A DNA stretch of 64,000 nt from Holophagales bacterium (GTDB lineage: Bacteria > Acidobacteriota > Thermoanaerobaculia > UBA5066), in NCBI GenBank assembly GCA_016714815.1, contig JADKBZ010000003.1, forward strand, positions 62,001-126,000, in the 5' to 3' direction. Positions 26,652-36,381 of this stretch are shown piece after piece (the stretch's first letter is position 1; each line of letters opens with the position of its first letter). A program made the translations under genes and the position numbers. The notes under the pieces are model-generated. The model was not told the DNA's origin. It searched no databases and was given only the letters and a program-made list of their open reading frames with translations.

Positions 26652-27947
26652 TCAGCGGCCGCCCCGCACGGGAGCGGGCCCCAGGTAGGCGGACGCGAGC
26701 TGGCGGAAGGTCTCTGCCGAGGGGCGCTCGCGCCGTGCCAGGGTCTCGCGGTCGAGCTCGAGGAGGCCGAAACGGGGCTCCCAGCCGTCGAGCCACTCGT
26801 AGTTGTCGACGAGCGACCAGTGGAGGTAGCCGTGGACGGGGAGGCCTTCCTCCTCGGCCGCCGCCAGGACGGCGACGTGGGACTCGAGGTACGCGGAGCG
26901 CTTCGCGTCGGCCGCGTCGGCGAGGCCGTTCTCGGTGATGAGGAGCGGCTTGCCGAGCGAAGCCGCGACGCGCAGGAGAGGGAGGAACGCCTCGGGGACG
27001 ACCTCCCATCCGTTGTCGGTGAGACCGCGGCCGAGCGGATCGCGATAGGCGAAGGAGCCGATCCGCCCGCCGTCGCCGAGGAACTTCAGGTGAAGCCGCG
27101 AGTAGTAGTTCACGCCGAAGAAGTCGAGCGAGGCGGGAAGCCCGGGCCGCCTCCCGGTGAACCGCGTGAAAGGCGGCAGGTAGGCGCTCCAGCGCCCCTC
27201 GCCGAAGGCGTCGAGGAGCGTCCGGTTGTAGAAGCGGTCGGCGACGCCCACGAGCGCGCGGTCGAACGGATTCCTCGCCCGCTCCGGGACGAAACCCATC
27301 ATGTTGTGCGCGATCCCGATGGCGGCGCCAGGAACGGCCGCGCGGATCTCGGCGGCCGCCGCTTCGTGCGCGGCGAGGAGGTGGTCAAGGGCCCGGGCGG
27401 CGTCGCGCGGGGACGAGATCCCTGGCGGGACCTGCCCGTCGAGGAAGCCGCCGAGGACGAGGACGAGCGGCTCGTTCAGGACGGTCCAGCAGCGGGCCTT
27501 CGGCCCGAGCGCCCGCGCCGTCCGCGCCGCGAAGCGGGCGAAGGCGTCGACGGAAGCCGTCGAGGTCCAGGGGGTCGCGGCGTGGAACCAGCGCGGGTGG
27601 GTGTAGTGAAGGAGCGTGACGACCGGCTCGAGCCCGAGCGCGTCGAGGCGCGAGACGAGGCGTCCGTAGCGTTCGAGAGCCGCCTCGTCGAACTCGCCGC
27701 GGCGCGGCTCCACACGGCTCCACGAGACCGAGAAGCGGAACGCATTCGCACCGAGAGCGGCCGCCGCTTCGGCATCCTCCTCGTACCGCTCCCACGAGCC
27801 CGCAGCCCGGCCGCACGGGCCGCCACGAGTCTTCCCTGCCGTCTCCCAGTCGGTCCAGTCGCACGGGTCGCCCCCCTCCACCTGGAAGTGCGACACGGCG
27901 ACACCGAACAGGCGGGGACGGTCGGCGAAGGGGAAGGGCGCGGACAC
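26652..27947 (-). CDS. Glycoside hydrolase family 1 (beta-glucosidase-like)
   Basis: A 431-residue TIM-barrel retaining glycosidase. The acid/base Glu159 sits in VLNEP and the nucleophile Glu339 in LLITENGLADAADAKR. The N-terminal FGVAVSHFQVEGGD replaces the usual GxATAxYQxEG and is well conserved in character. YLHWSLVDNYEWLDGWEPRF near the C-terminus is the GH1 aglycone/-1 site loop. There is no signal peptide, so it is cytosolic. It is the first gene of a GH1-PHP-GT21 set on the minus strand. Confidence 0.92.
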   Translation of the reverse strand: MSAPFPFADRPRLFGVAVSHFQVEGGDPCDWTDWETAGKTRGGPCGRAAGSWERYEEDAEAAAALGANAFRFSVSWSRVEPRRGEFDEAALERYGRLVSRLDALGLEPVVTLLHYTHPRWFHAATPWTSTASVDAFARFAARTARALGPKARCWTVLNEPLVLVLGGFLDGQVPPGISSPRDAARALDHLLAAHEAAAAEIRAAVPGAAIGIAHNMMGFVPERARNPFDRALVGVADRFYNRTLLDAFGEGRWSAYLPPFTRFTGRRPGLPASLDFFGVNYYSRLHLKFLGDGGRIGSFAYRDPLGRGLTDNGWEVVPEAFLPLLRVAASLGKPLLITENGLADAADAKRSAYLESHVAVLAAAEEEGLPVHGYLHWSLVDNYEWLDGWEPRFGLLELDRETLARRERPSAETFRQLASAYLGPAPVRGGR

Positions 27948-28020
27948 GGCGACGGATGATCGCCGATCCGCGCCCGCCGCGCTTCGAGTCGCGCGCAGTG
28001 CGCGCCGGCCGGTCCTCCCG

Positions 28021-30258
28021 CTACGCCACCGGCAGGGAGAACGAGAACGTCGCTCCCTGCCCCACGGCCCCTTCCGCCCAGACCCGGCCGCCGTGCCGAA
28101 GGACGATCCGCTTCACGAGCGCGAGCCCCACTCCGGTCCCCTCGAACTCGTTGGGTCCGTGAAGGCGCTGGAACACTCCGAAGAGCTTCGCCGAATAGGC
28201 CGCGTTGAACCCCGCGCCGTTGTCCTTCACGCTGAAAACCGCGGCTCCGCCTTCGACCCGCCCCTCGACCTCGACGACCGCCCTCTCCCGCGCCGCCGAG
28301 AACTTCACGGCGTTCGACAGGAGGTTGATCCAGGCCTGCCGCAGCATCGCCGGGTCTCCCTCGACCCGCGGGAGCTCCCCCACCCGGAAGTCGATCCGCT
28401 CGCGGGCTCCCGGATCCCCGATGACATCCTCGAACGCCGTCCGTGCGAGAGCCGCCATGTCGATCGACGCGAGCCGGATCTCGCTGCGGCCGAGGCGGGA
28501 GAGGCGAAGGAGGTCGTCGATCAGCTGCGACATCCTTCGCGCGTTCGCGCTCACGACGCCCAGGAGACGACGCCCCTCGGAATCGAGGCTCCCCCCGTGG
28601 TCCTCGACGATCATCCTCGAGAAGCCGTCGATCGCGCGGAGGGGCGCACGCAGGTCGTGGGACACGGAATAGGAGAACGCCTCCAGCTCCTTGTTCGCCT
28701 CCTCCAGCTGGGCCGTCCGCTCGTGGACACGCTTCTCGAGCTCGACGCTCAGGTCGCGGTACCGCTGCTCGCTCTGCCGGAGCGCCGCGTCGGCCGCCCT
28801 CTGGTCCTCCACGACGCTCAGGAGCGCCTGGCGGGACCGGTCCGCCTCGACGAGCAGCCGGCTCATCTTGGCCTGGGCCACCCGGGCCTCCTCCTCGGCG
28901 CGCTTCTTTTCCGTGATGTCGAGGACCATCGAGATGTTCGTCCTGGGGGACTCGCCGGACGCCCACATCGGCGAGACGGCGAGCGACCCCCAGACGACCC
29001 TTCCGTCCTTCCGCAGGTAGCGCTTGTCGACCGTGAACTCGGAAATCCGGCCGGCGGCGAGCTCGTCCATCCTCGCGACGTCGCGAGCGACGTCCTCCGG
29101 ATGCGTGACGTCCTGGAAGCGGAGGGCCGCCAGCTCTTCCGTCGAATAGCCGACGAAGTCGGCGTAGCGCTGGTTGACCCTGAGGAACCTTCCGGTGACC
29201 GTCTCCACGTGAGCGACCCCGACGGCGGCCTGGTCGAAGACGGCGCGGAAGAGGCTCTCCCTCTCCCGGTAGGCCGCCTCCCTCGCCCTTTCGGCCGTCT
29301 GGTCGCGGAGGATGGCCACGGAGCCCGCGACGCCGCCGTCGCAACCGAAGACCGGGCTGACGCTGGCCCGGATCGGCCGCTCGGCGCCCTCCCGGACGGC
29401 GAGGACCGTTCTCGTTCCGAGGACTCCAGCCTCCCTTCCGCCGAGCACCTTCCCGATCGGGTCCGAGGCGGCCTCGCGCGTCGTCTCGTCGAGGAGCCGG
29501 AGGACCTCGCCGGCGGGCCTGCCCGCGGCCTCCCCCTCCGTCCAGCCGGTGAGCGCCTCGGCGGCCTGGTTGAGCCTCGAGATGCGGCCCTCGGCGTCGG
29601 TCGCGATGACGCCGTCGCCGATCCCGTAGAACGTCGCCCGGAGCCGCTCCTCGCTCTCGCGAAGCGCTCCCGCGCTCCTCTCCCGCCTCAGGCGGTTCGA
29701 CAGGAGAAGCCCGAGCGCCGCCGTCGCGGGAGGGTAGATGAGGAGAACGGGCAGCGTGATGCGGGAGAGGACGCGAATGGCGCTCGTCCACGGCAGGAGG
29801 AACATCATTGCGAGCATCGCCAGGTGAACCGAGATCCCGAGCCCGTAGAGCTCGGCCCACCCCAGATCGGCCAGGCGCGACCGGCGGCGGCGGCGCCAGA
29901 GGAGGCCGATACTTCCGGACGCCATGATGACCGAGACCCCCGTCACCACCGCGGCCCCTCCCATCCAGACCCGGAAGGCCGCCGTGACGGCCATCGCGAC
30001 GACGGTCGGCACCGCCCCGAAGTAGAGGCCCGCCACCCCGAGGAGGATCGAGCGCGTGTCGAACACGATCCCGGGCTCGAGCGGCCACGAGGAGAGCATC
30101 ACCGCCACCCCGATGCCGCCGAGGACGAGCCCGACGAAAACCTGGCGGAGACGGCTCTGGCGGGCCTTCAGGCGCGTCGTCGCGAGGTCGTAGACCAGGG
30201 CCATCGCCAGGAGGAGCGAGGCGTTCTGTACGAGCGCGAGAAACCCGGAATCAACCAT
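28021..30258 (-). CDS. 5TMR-LYT membrane sensor histidine kinase with two PAS domains
   Basis: A 745-residue kinase. Residues about 1-185 form a multi-helix sensor resembling the 5TM receptors of the LytS/YhcK type (LQNASLLLAMALVYDLATTR). Two PAS domains follow (about 205-325 and 335-455), then a coiled coil (460-525), HisKA with phospho-acceptor His534 (YSVSHDLRAPLRAIDGF), and HATPase with NLLSNAVKFS, DNGAGFN and GTGVGLALVKRI. It overlaps the upstream response regulator by 8 bp and is the last gene of the signalling operon. The ligand is unknown. Confidence 0.9.
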   Translation of the reverse strand: MVDSGFLALVQNASLLLAMALVYDLATTRLKARQSRLRQVFVGLVLGGIGVAVMLSSWPLEPGIVFDTRSILLGVAGLYFGAVPTVVAMAVTAAFRVWMGGAAVVTGVSVIMASGSIGLLWRRRRRSRLADLGWAELYGLGISVHLAMLAMMFLLPWTSAIRVLSRITLPVLLIYPPATAALGLLLSNRLRRERSAGALRESEERLRATFYGIGDGVIATDAEGRISRLNQAAEALTGWTEGEAAGRPAGEVLRLLDETTREAASDPIGKVLGGREAGVLGTRTVLAVREGAERPIRASVSPVFGCDGGVAGSVAILRDQTAERAREAAYRERESLFRAVFDQAAVGVAHVETVTGRFLRVNQRYADFVGYSTEELAALRFQDVTHPEDVARDVARMDELAAGRISEFTVDKRYLRKDGRVVWGSLAVSPMWASGESPRTNISMVLDITEKKRAEEEARVAQAKMSRLLVEADRSRQALLSVVEDQRAADAALRQSEQRYRDLSVELEKRVHERTAQLEEANKELEAFSYSVSHDLRAPLRAIDGFSRMIVEDHGGSLDSEGRRLLGVVSANARRMSQLIDDLLRLSRLGRSEIRLASIDMAALARTAFEDVIGDPGARERIDFRVGELPRVEGDPAMLRQAWINLLSNAVKFSAARERAVVEVEGRVEGGAAVFSVKDNGAGFNAAYSAKLFGVFQRLHGPNEFEGTGVGLALVKRIVLRHGGRVWAEGAVGQGATFSFSLPVA

Positions 30259-30883
30259 CGGTCCGCAGCCTCCCCGCCACCTCCAGCGCGCTCTCGTAAC
30301 GCGGAGCCTGGCCCGCCGCGGCGAGGAGCTCGTTCACCTCGCGCTTCAGCTCGAGGATCCGGTCCTCCCGCCCGAGCGTCGCCTCGTGCCAGCGACGCAG
30401 CTCGTCGAGCTGCGCCAGGAGCGCCTTTTCGCTCTCGAGCAGCGCCCCGGACCGCTCCTCGACGGCCCTCTCGAGCGAGGCCCTGTCGGCCCGCAGGGCG
30501 TCCTCGGCTTTCTTGATCCTCACCATCGCCCGGACCTGCGCCGTCAGCTCCGCCGTTTCCACGGGCTTGGTGAGGAAGGCGTCCCCCCCGAGCTCGAGGC
30601 CGCGGGCGCGGCTCTGGCTGTCGCCCTGCTGCGCCGTCAGGAAGACGACCGGGATGTGGCACGTCGCCGGATCGCCCTTGAGCAGCCGGCAGGCCTCGAA
30701 TCCGTCCATCCCCGGCATCCGCACGTCGAGCAGGATCGTGTCGGGCTGGAACTCTCTGGCCTTCCCGATTCCCTCCGGCCCCGAGCGGGCGGTCACCGTC
30801 TCGCAGCCGGGGATGCAGCTCTGGAGGAGCGCCTCGATGGAGACGAGGTTGTCGGCGTTGTCGTCGATGGCGAGGATCCTCAT
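30251..30883 (-). CDS. Single-receiver response regulator with coiled-coil tail
   Basis: A 210-residue protein. Residues 1-120 are a receiver: acidic pair in ILAIDDNADN, phospho-acceptor Asp53 in LLDVRMPGMDGF, Thr in FLTAQQGD, Lys in FLTKPVE. Residues about 125-200 are a charged helical coiled coil with no DNA-binding domain. It lies 4 bp after the hybrid kinase stop and overlaps the next kinase by 8 bp. It probably relays phosphate or recruits partners within this operon's pathway. Confidence 0.9.
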   Translation of the reverse strand: MRILAIDDNADNLVSIEALLQSCIPGCETVTARSGPEGIGKAREFQPDTILLDVRMPGMDGFEACRLLKGDPATCHIPVVFLTAQQGDSQSRARGLELGGDAFLTKPVETAELTAQVRAMVRIKKAEDALRADRASLERAVEERSGALLESEKALLAQLDELRRWHEATLGREDRILELKREVNELLAAAGQAPRYESALEVAGRLRTDG

Positions 30884-30887
30884 CGGC

Positions 30888-33800
30888 TCATCCTTCCACC
30901 GGCCTCTCCCGCGGCCCGGTCCATTCTTCCACGGCGGCGAGGAGGCCCTCCACGTCGATCGGCTTGGCGAGGTAGCCGTCGCACCCGGCGGCGAGGAACG
31001 CCTCCCGGTCGCCCTTCATCGCGTGGGCGGTCAGGGCGATGATCGGAAGGTCGCGCGTCGCGGGGTCCGACCGGAGGCTCGCGACGACGCCCCGGCCGTC
31101 CAGCCCGGGCAGCGACATGTCGAGGAGGATCAGGTCGGGCCTCTGCGTCCGGGCCGCGAGGATCCCTTCCTCGCCGTTCACCGCTTCGAGGAGAACGCAG
31201 CGATCCTTCAGGATCGCCCGGAGCGTCGCCAGGTTGTCCGCGTAGTCCTCGATCGCCAGGACCCTCGCGACCTTCGCGTCCCCGCGGCGGCGGCGGGGGA
31301 TGGGAAGACGAACGGACCCGGCCGCCGGAGAGGGGACCGCCTTCCGCGCAGGCCCCTCGCGTCCCAGCAGCCGGGCCGCGGCGGCGGCCAGCTCGTCCCG
31401 GTCGACGTCCCCCTTCCGGATCAGCTGGTGGACGTGGTTGGCGCTCAGCCGCCCGAGCTCCTCGCGCGTCAGGTCCTTGGCCGTCAGGATGAGGACCGGC
31501 GTGTGCGCCGTCGCCGGCGTTCCCCTCATCCGCTCCAGGACGGTGAATCCGTCCACCTGCGGCATCATCAGGTCGAGGATGATCCCGTCCGGCGGGTTCG
31601 TCCGCATCCGCTCGAGCGCCTCCCGGCCCCCGCGCGCGACGTCCACGAGGTAGCCCTCGGCTTCGAGGACCATCCGGATCTGCACGATGGCCGGCTCGCT
31701 GTCCTCCACGAGAAGAAGGCGGTTCCCGCCGCCCCGCGTCCCGATCGCCGTCGAATCCGGCCCCCTCGCCTCCCGCCCGATCCGCGCGAGGATCCCGCCC
31801 AGCTCCGCGAGGAGGTCGCCCGCGGAGAGGGAGCTCTTCTCGAGGACCGCGGCGGCCTTGCCCCGCAGCTGCTCGCGTTCCGCAGCCGACAGATCCCGCG
31901 CCGTGACGATGACCGCCGGGACCCGCCGCGTCCGGACCTCGGACCGGAGCGCCTCGAGTACCTCGAAGCCGTTCATTCCGGGCATCACGAGGTCGAGAGT
32001 GATCGCGTCGGGCACCCGTTCGGCCGCGAGCGCGAGCGCCTGGGTGCCGCTCGCGGCGAGGCGGACCTCGTAACCCGCGGACTCGAGGATGCCGGCCATG
32101 GACGTCCGGTCCCTCTCGTCGTCGTCGACGACGAGGATCGACGCGGGGGCGGGCGCCACCCGGGAGAGCTCGGCGACGAGGACCGCCGGGTCGACCGGCT
32201 TGGCGACGACCCCAACCGCCCCGAGTGCCAGGCCCGTCTCGCGGTCGGGCGACATGGACACGACGATCACCGGGATCGCCGCGGTCTCGGGGCTCGCCTT
32301 CAGTGCCTGGAGAACCTCCCACCCGTCCATCTCGGGCATCAGGATGTCGAGCGTGATCGCGAACGGCCGGTGCTCCCGGGCGAGGCGGAGCGCCTCGCGC
32401 CCGCCGTGCGCGACGAGCGTGGCGAAACCCTCGCGCGAGAGGTGGGCCGCGACGAGGGCCGCATCCTCGGGGTCGTCGTCGACGACGAGAACGGTCCTTC
32501 GCCCGTCTGCCCTCCACGCGGCGGCGGCGGCCCGGTCTGCCGGGTGCGCCGCGGGGTCACCCGCCGGGGCCGGGGAGAACGGGAGCGAGATCGTGAACGT
32601 CGACCCTGCCCCGGGGACGCTCCTCACCCGGATGCGCCCCCCGAGGAGGTGCGCGGACCGCGACGCGATCGCCAGGCCGAGCCCCGTCCCCTCGAAGGAA
32701 CGGGAGGTCGTCCCGTCGACCTGCCGGAACTCCTCGAAGATGTGCGGCAGATCCTTCTCCGGAATCCCGATGCCGGTGTCGGCCACGACGATCTCGAGCT
32801 CGCCGCCACGCCTCTCTGCCGTGACCGTCACGCTCCCCTCGCGGGTGAACTTCACGGCGTTGCCGATCACGTTCTGGAGGATCTGGTGGAAACGCTTCGT
32901 ATCGGTGACGAGCGGAGGAAGCCCCTCCTCGACGTTCGCGACGAACCCGATCCCCTTTTCCCGGCAGATCGGCTCGAGCGGTTCCGCTATCGCGCGGATC
33001 CTCTCGGCCGCGACCACCTCCTCGAGCAGGACGTCCGCCCGGCCGGATTCGATCTTCGCCAGGTCGAGGACGTCGTTGATGAGCGAGAGGAGCTGCTTCC
33101 CGTTCCGCTCGATGATCTCGAGGTAGCCCGCCTCCTCCGCGGTCAGGCGGTCCCGGCTCCGCATCTGGAGAACGCGGGAAAGGGCGAGGACCGAGTTGAG
33201 GGGAGTCCTCAGCTCGTGGCTCATGTTGGAGAGGAACTCGCTCTTCATCCGGTTCGCTTCGGCCACCTGGGCCGCCTGGGCCTCGAGCTCGACGTTCTGG
33301 TCCCTGAGCGCCGCCGACTGCCTCGCCAGCTCCTGCGCCTGGGCCGAAAGCTCCATCCCCTGGGCCGTCAGCTCCGCGTTGCGCGCCGAAAGCTCACCGG
33401 CCAGGGTTCGGGTCTCTTCTCCGACGAGGATGTTCGAGAAGCCGAAGCCGAAGGCGACGAGCGACTTGTCGACGATGGCGAGGGCCTCGGGTGGGTACTC
33501 GCGCAGGGATGCCAGCGCGAGGACGGCGACGAGCTTTTCCTGGACCACGACCGGGATCGTCAGCAGCTCGCGCGGCACGGCCGTTCCGGCCACCGTCCGG
33601 AACGTGAAGCGGGTGTCCTCCGGGATCCCGCGAACGTGCGTCACCTTTCCCGAGGCGACCGCCTCCCCGAGAGCTCCTTCGAGCCGCGTCAGGTCGAACG
33701 GCCCGAGCGCCTCCGCCGAGAGACCCACCGACGAGGCCGGGATGAGCCGGCCGTCGCCCGTCGGAAGGTAGAACGCCCCCAGGTCGGAGCGCGTCACCCG

Positions 33801-35006
33801 GACGACGACGGGGAGGAGGCTGCTGCAGAACTGCGCAACCGTCGCCGGCTCCACCATCGCCTCCATCACGTCGCGATTCCCGGTGGCAACGGTGTGCTCG
33901 GCCTCTACGGAGTCCGCCATCGCGTTGAACGCCCGCCCAAGCTCTCCCAGCTCGTCGCTGCGGTCGACGTCGTTGCGAGCCGAGAGGTCGCCGTGGCCGA
34001 AGGCCTCTGCCGCGGACCTCATCTCCGCGAGCGGCCTGGAGAAATAGCCCGCGACGAGGACCGCCAGCACTCCGACGAGACCGAGGCAGGCCGGGACGAG
34101 GACCAGGAGCGCCCGTTCGAGGTGCGCGACCGGCGCGTACAGCTCTTCCAGATCCTGTTTGGCGACGAATCCCCAGGCCGTCCGGGGGATGTAGCCGTAG
34201 GCCGCCAGGACGAGGACGCCCCGGTAGTCGGGCGCCTCCACGACACCGGTCTTCCCCTGGGAGGCGAGAACCGCCGGCGCCGCGCCGATCTGCAAACGGA
34301 GCCGCGAACCGGGGGCCCAGCGAACATCGTTCACCGCAACGGCGTCGTGGTTGACGATGAGGGTCTCTCCGGTCTCCCCGAGCCCCGTCCGCTCGTTGAG
34401 GAGGTCGTCGAGGAGCTTCAGGTCGATGTCGGCGACGACGACGGCGGCGACGGGGGCGCTCGGTCCCGGCAGGAGGACGGGGACCGAGAACGTCATCCGG
34501 GGCTTGCCGGTGAGCTTCGAATGATGAACGTCGTAGATGTGGAGTCGCCGCGTCCGGACGGGTTCGGTGAAGCTCCGGCTGTCGGACCGGACCTCCCCCT
34601 CGGATTCCACCGCCGTCGCGACGAGGACCCTCGCCGACGACGCGTCCAGGACGGCGAGACTCGAGACCCCCGAGTGAAACTGCGTAAAGCTGACGAGGTG
34701 GGCCCGCAGCTCCCCGAGGGCTCTCTCGCTCACGTCCAGCGGCAGGGCTCCCTCCGGCAGGAGCGCGTTGCGGGCATTGACGGAGATCGTCTCGAGGTCC
34801 CCCGTGACCTCGTCGATCCAGTCGTTGATCCGCCGGATCTTCAGGTCCCGCGCCGAGGTGAGTTTCTCGAGCGCCTGGCCCTTGATGGCGTCGACCCGCT
34901 TCTGGAATGCCAGGAGGCCGAACAGAAGGAGCGGCCCGGCCGCCACGAGGAGGAACAGGATGGAAAGCTGGCCCCGGATGGTCCGGAACGGCATGCGGAG
35001 CTTCAT
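30888..35006 (-). CDS. Hybrid histidine kinase: dCACHE-HAMP-GAF-HisKA-HATPase-four receivers
   Basis: A 1372-residue membrane hybrid kinase. A first helix (about 12-34), a periplasmic double-CACHE-like sensor (about 40-300), a second helix (about 308-335), HAMP (FSRPLAEMRSAAEAFGHGDL), a GAF-like domain (about 390-545), a long coiled coil, HisKA with His597 (SNMSHELRTPLNSVL), HATPase (NVIGNAVKFTREG, GTGLGLAIASR) and four receivers. Their phospho-acceptor aspartates are D887 (LDILMPEMDGW), D1005 (LDLVMPGMNGF), D1145 (LDLMMPQVDGF) and D1296 (LDMSLPGLDGR). Receivers 2 and 3 keep the lysine but not the following proline (LEKSS, IRKGD). The start overlaps cheR by 4 bp. Confidence 0.92.
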   Translation of the reverse strand: MKLRMPFRTIRGQLSILFLLVAAGPLLLFGLLAFQKRVDAIKGQALEKLTSARDLKIRRINDWIDEVTGDLETISVNARNALLPEGALPLDVSERALGELRAHLVSFTQFHSGVSSLAVLDASSARVLVATAVESEGEVRSDSRSFTEPVRTRRLHIYDVHHSKLTGKPRMTFSVPVLLPGPSAPVAAVVVADIDLKLLDDLLNERTGLGETGETLIVNHDAVAVNDVRWAPGSRLRLQIGAAPAVLASQGKTGVVEAPDYRGVLVLAAYGYIPRTAWGFVAKQDLEELYAPVAHLERALLVLVPACLGLVGVLAVLVAGYFSRPLAEMRSAAEAFGHGDLSARNDVDRSDELGELGRAFNAMADSVEAEHTVATGNRDVMEAMVEPATVAQFCSSLLPVVVRVTRSDLGAFYLPTGDGRLIPASSVGLSAEALGPFDLTRLEGALGEAVASGKVTHVRGIPEDTRFTFRTVAGTAVPRELLTIPVVVQEKLVAVLALASLREYPPEALAIVDKSLVAFGFGFSNILVGEETRTLAGELSARNAELTAQGMELSAQAQELARQSAALRDQNVELEAQAAQVAEANRMKSEFLSNMSHELRTPLNSVLALSRVLQMRSRDRLTAEEAGYLEIIERNGKQLLSLINDVLDLAKIESGRADVLLEEVVAAERIRAIAEPLEPICREKGIGFVANVEEGLPPLVTDTKRFHQILQNVIGNAVKFTREGSVTVTAERRGGELEIVVADTGIGIPEKDLPHIFEEFRQVDGTTSRSFEGTGLGLAIASRSAHLLGGRIRVRSVPGAGSTFTISLPFSPAPAGDPAAHPADRAAAAAWRADGRRTVLVVDDDPEDAALVAAHLSREGFATLVAHGGREALRLAREHRPFAITLDILMPEMDGWEVLQALKASPETAAIPVIVVSMSPDRETGLALGAVGVVAKPVDPAVLVAELSRVAPAPASILVVDDDERDRTSMAGILESAGYEVRLAASGTQALALAAERVPDAITLDLVMPGMNGFEVLEALRSEVRTRRVPAVIVTARDLSAAEREQLRGKAAAVLEKSSLSAGDLLAELGGILARIGREARGPDSTAIGTRGGGNRLLLVEDSEPAIVQIRMVLEAEGYLVDVARGGREALERMRTNPPDGIILDLMMPQVDGFTVLERMRGTPATAHTPVLILTAKDLTREELGRLSANHVHQLIRKGDVDRDELAAAAARLLGREGPARKAVPSPAAGSVRLPIPRRRRGDAKVARVLAIEDYADNLATLRAILKDRCVLLEAVNGEEGILAARTQRPDLILLDMSLPGLDGRGVVASLRSDPATRDLPIIALTAHAMKGDREAFLAAGCDGYLAKPIDVEGLLAAVEEWTGPRERPVEG

Positions 35007-35950
35007 GGCGGGCTCCCTTCGAAGGATCTTCCGTTGCGGGCGGGCTTGCGGTAGAGACCGACGCAGCCGTCGACCGGGCGGAGGCGGCCGGCCCAGGGGC
35101 CGGAAAGCCTTTCGGCGGGGCCGAGCAGGAGAAATCCCCCTGGCGCGAGCGACCAGCAGAGCCTCTCGAAGACACGCTGCTGAAGCTCGGCCTCGAAGTA
35201 GATGAGGACGTTTCGGCAGAGGACGAGATCGAACGAGCCGAAGACGCTCTCGGAGGGTGCGGCCGTCCCCGGACCGGCGAGGTCGTGAAGGGAGAACCTC
35301 ACCGTGCCGGCGATCTCCGGGATCACCCGGTAGAGCTCCCCCTCCGGCGCGAACGACGACTCGAGGAGCCCGAGCCGCACGTTCGCGAGGCTCTCGCGGG
35401 AGTAGAGGGCCTCGCGGCCGCGCGCGAGGGCGTTCTCGTCGACGTCGGTCGCGAAGATTCTCGCGTCGACCGGCTCGCGCACGCGCCGGGCGAGGTCACG
35501 GAGCAGGATTGCGACCGAATACGGCTCCTCCCCGTTGCAGCAACCGGCAGACCAGATGCGAAGGCCCGAATCCGCGGCTTCCGGTCTTTCGACGAGGAGG
35601 GAGGGGAGGACGACCTCGCCGAGGAACTCGAAGACGAGCGGGTCCCGGAAGAAGCTGCTCACCTTGATGGTCAGCGCCTCCACGAGGGCGTCGACCTCTC
35701 GCGGCGACGACTCGAGGAGGTTCAGGTAGTCCCCGTACCCCCCCGCTCCGGCGGCCGCGATCCGGTCGTCCACGCGACAGGCGAGAACAGAGAGGCAGTA
35801 GCCGGACGAGTCGAACCGGCGGGCGCGGCGCACGAGGTCGAGGACCTCGGTCAGGCCGGGCGAGCGCGATTCGACCTCAGCCCCGGCGCCTCGGCCTTCC
35901 GGGGCCGACCGGAGGCCGTCGTCCGGGTCAGGGATCGTGCCCCGCGTCAC
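35003..35950 (-). CDS. cheR: CheR-type methyltransferase
   Basis: A 315-residue SAM-dependent protein methyltransferase of the CheR family. The N-terminal helical domain is followed by LTIKVSSFFRDPLVFEFLGE, the SAM motif RIWSAGCCNGEEPYSVAILL (usually SAACSTGEEPYS; here CCN replaces CST), IFATDVDENALARGREALYS and FDLVLCRNVLIYFEAELQQR. GTG 35950 overlaps the upstream receiver by 4 bp. No MCP, CheA, CheW or CheB is nearby, so the target may be a non-canonical kinase or receptor encoded elsewhere. Confidence 0.92.
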   Translation of the reverse strand: MTRGTIPDPDDGLRSAPEGRGAGAEVESRSPGLTEVLDLVRRARRFDSSGYCLSVLACRVDDRIAAAGAGGYGDYLNLLESSPREVDALVEALTIKVSSFFRDPLVFEFLGEVVLPSLLVERPEAADSGLRIWSAGCCNGEEPYSVAILLRDLARRVREPVDARIFATDVDENALARGREALYSRESLANVRLGLLESSFAPEGELYRVIPEIAGTVRFSLHDLAGPGTAAPSESVFGSFDLVLCRNVLIYFEAELQQRVFERLCWSLAPGGFLLLGPAERLSGPWAGRLRPVDGCVGLYRKPARNGRSFEGSPP

Positions 35951-36381
35951 GGGACGAGGTTCAGACGCAGCCAGTAGGCGGCGATTTCCTGGAGCGCCCG
36001 AGCGTGGGCGGCGAACTCCACCTGCTTGACCACGTAGCTGTTCGCCCCGGCCCGGTAGCAGGCCGCCACGTCGGACGGCAGCATCGAGGAGGTCAGCATG
36101 ACGACCGGGACGTCCCGAGTGAGGGGTTCGGCCCGGATCGCCTGCAGGACCTCCAGCCCGTCCAGCTTCGGGAGCTTCAGGTCGAGGAGGACCACGCTCA
36201 GCCCCTCGGCTCCCGGACGTCCCTGGAACTCGCCGCGCCCCAGCAGGAAGTCCAGGGCCTCTTCCCCGTCTCGCGCGTGCGCGACCATGCCGGGAACACC
36301 GACCTTCGAGAGTGCCCGAAGGGCCAGCTCCGCGTCGTTTTCGTCGTCTTCCACGAGGAGGATCCGTACGCTGTCAGGCAT
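35947..36381 (-). CDS. Rcp1-like single-domain response regulator
   Basis: A 144-residue receiver with features of the phytochrome-response-regulator subgroup: ILLVEDDENDAELALRAL, a long loop before VVLLDLKLPKLDGLEVL (Asp67), and a C-terminal AAYWLRLN like the YWLxxN of Rcp1. The usual Lys-Pro is Lys-Gln (YVVKQVEF). ATG 36381 is used; the longer frame to 36462 is antisense to HK2. It overlaps HK2 by 8 bp and is probably that kinase's output. Confidence 0.9.
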   Translation of the reverse strand: MPDSVRILLVEDDENDAELALRALSKVGVPGMVAHARDGEEALDFLLGRGEFQGRPGAEGLSVVLLDLKLPKLDGLEVLQAIRAEPLTRDVPVVMLTSSMLPSDVAACYRAGANSYVVKQVEFAAHARALQEIAAYWLRLNLVP

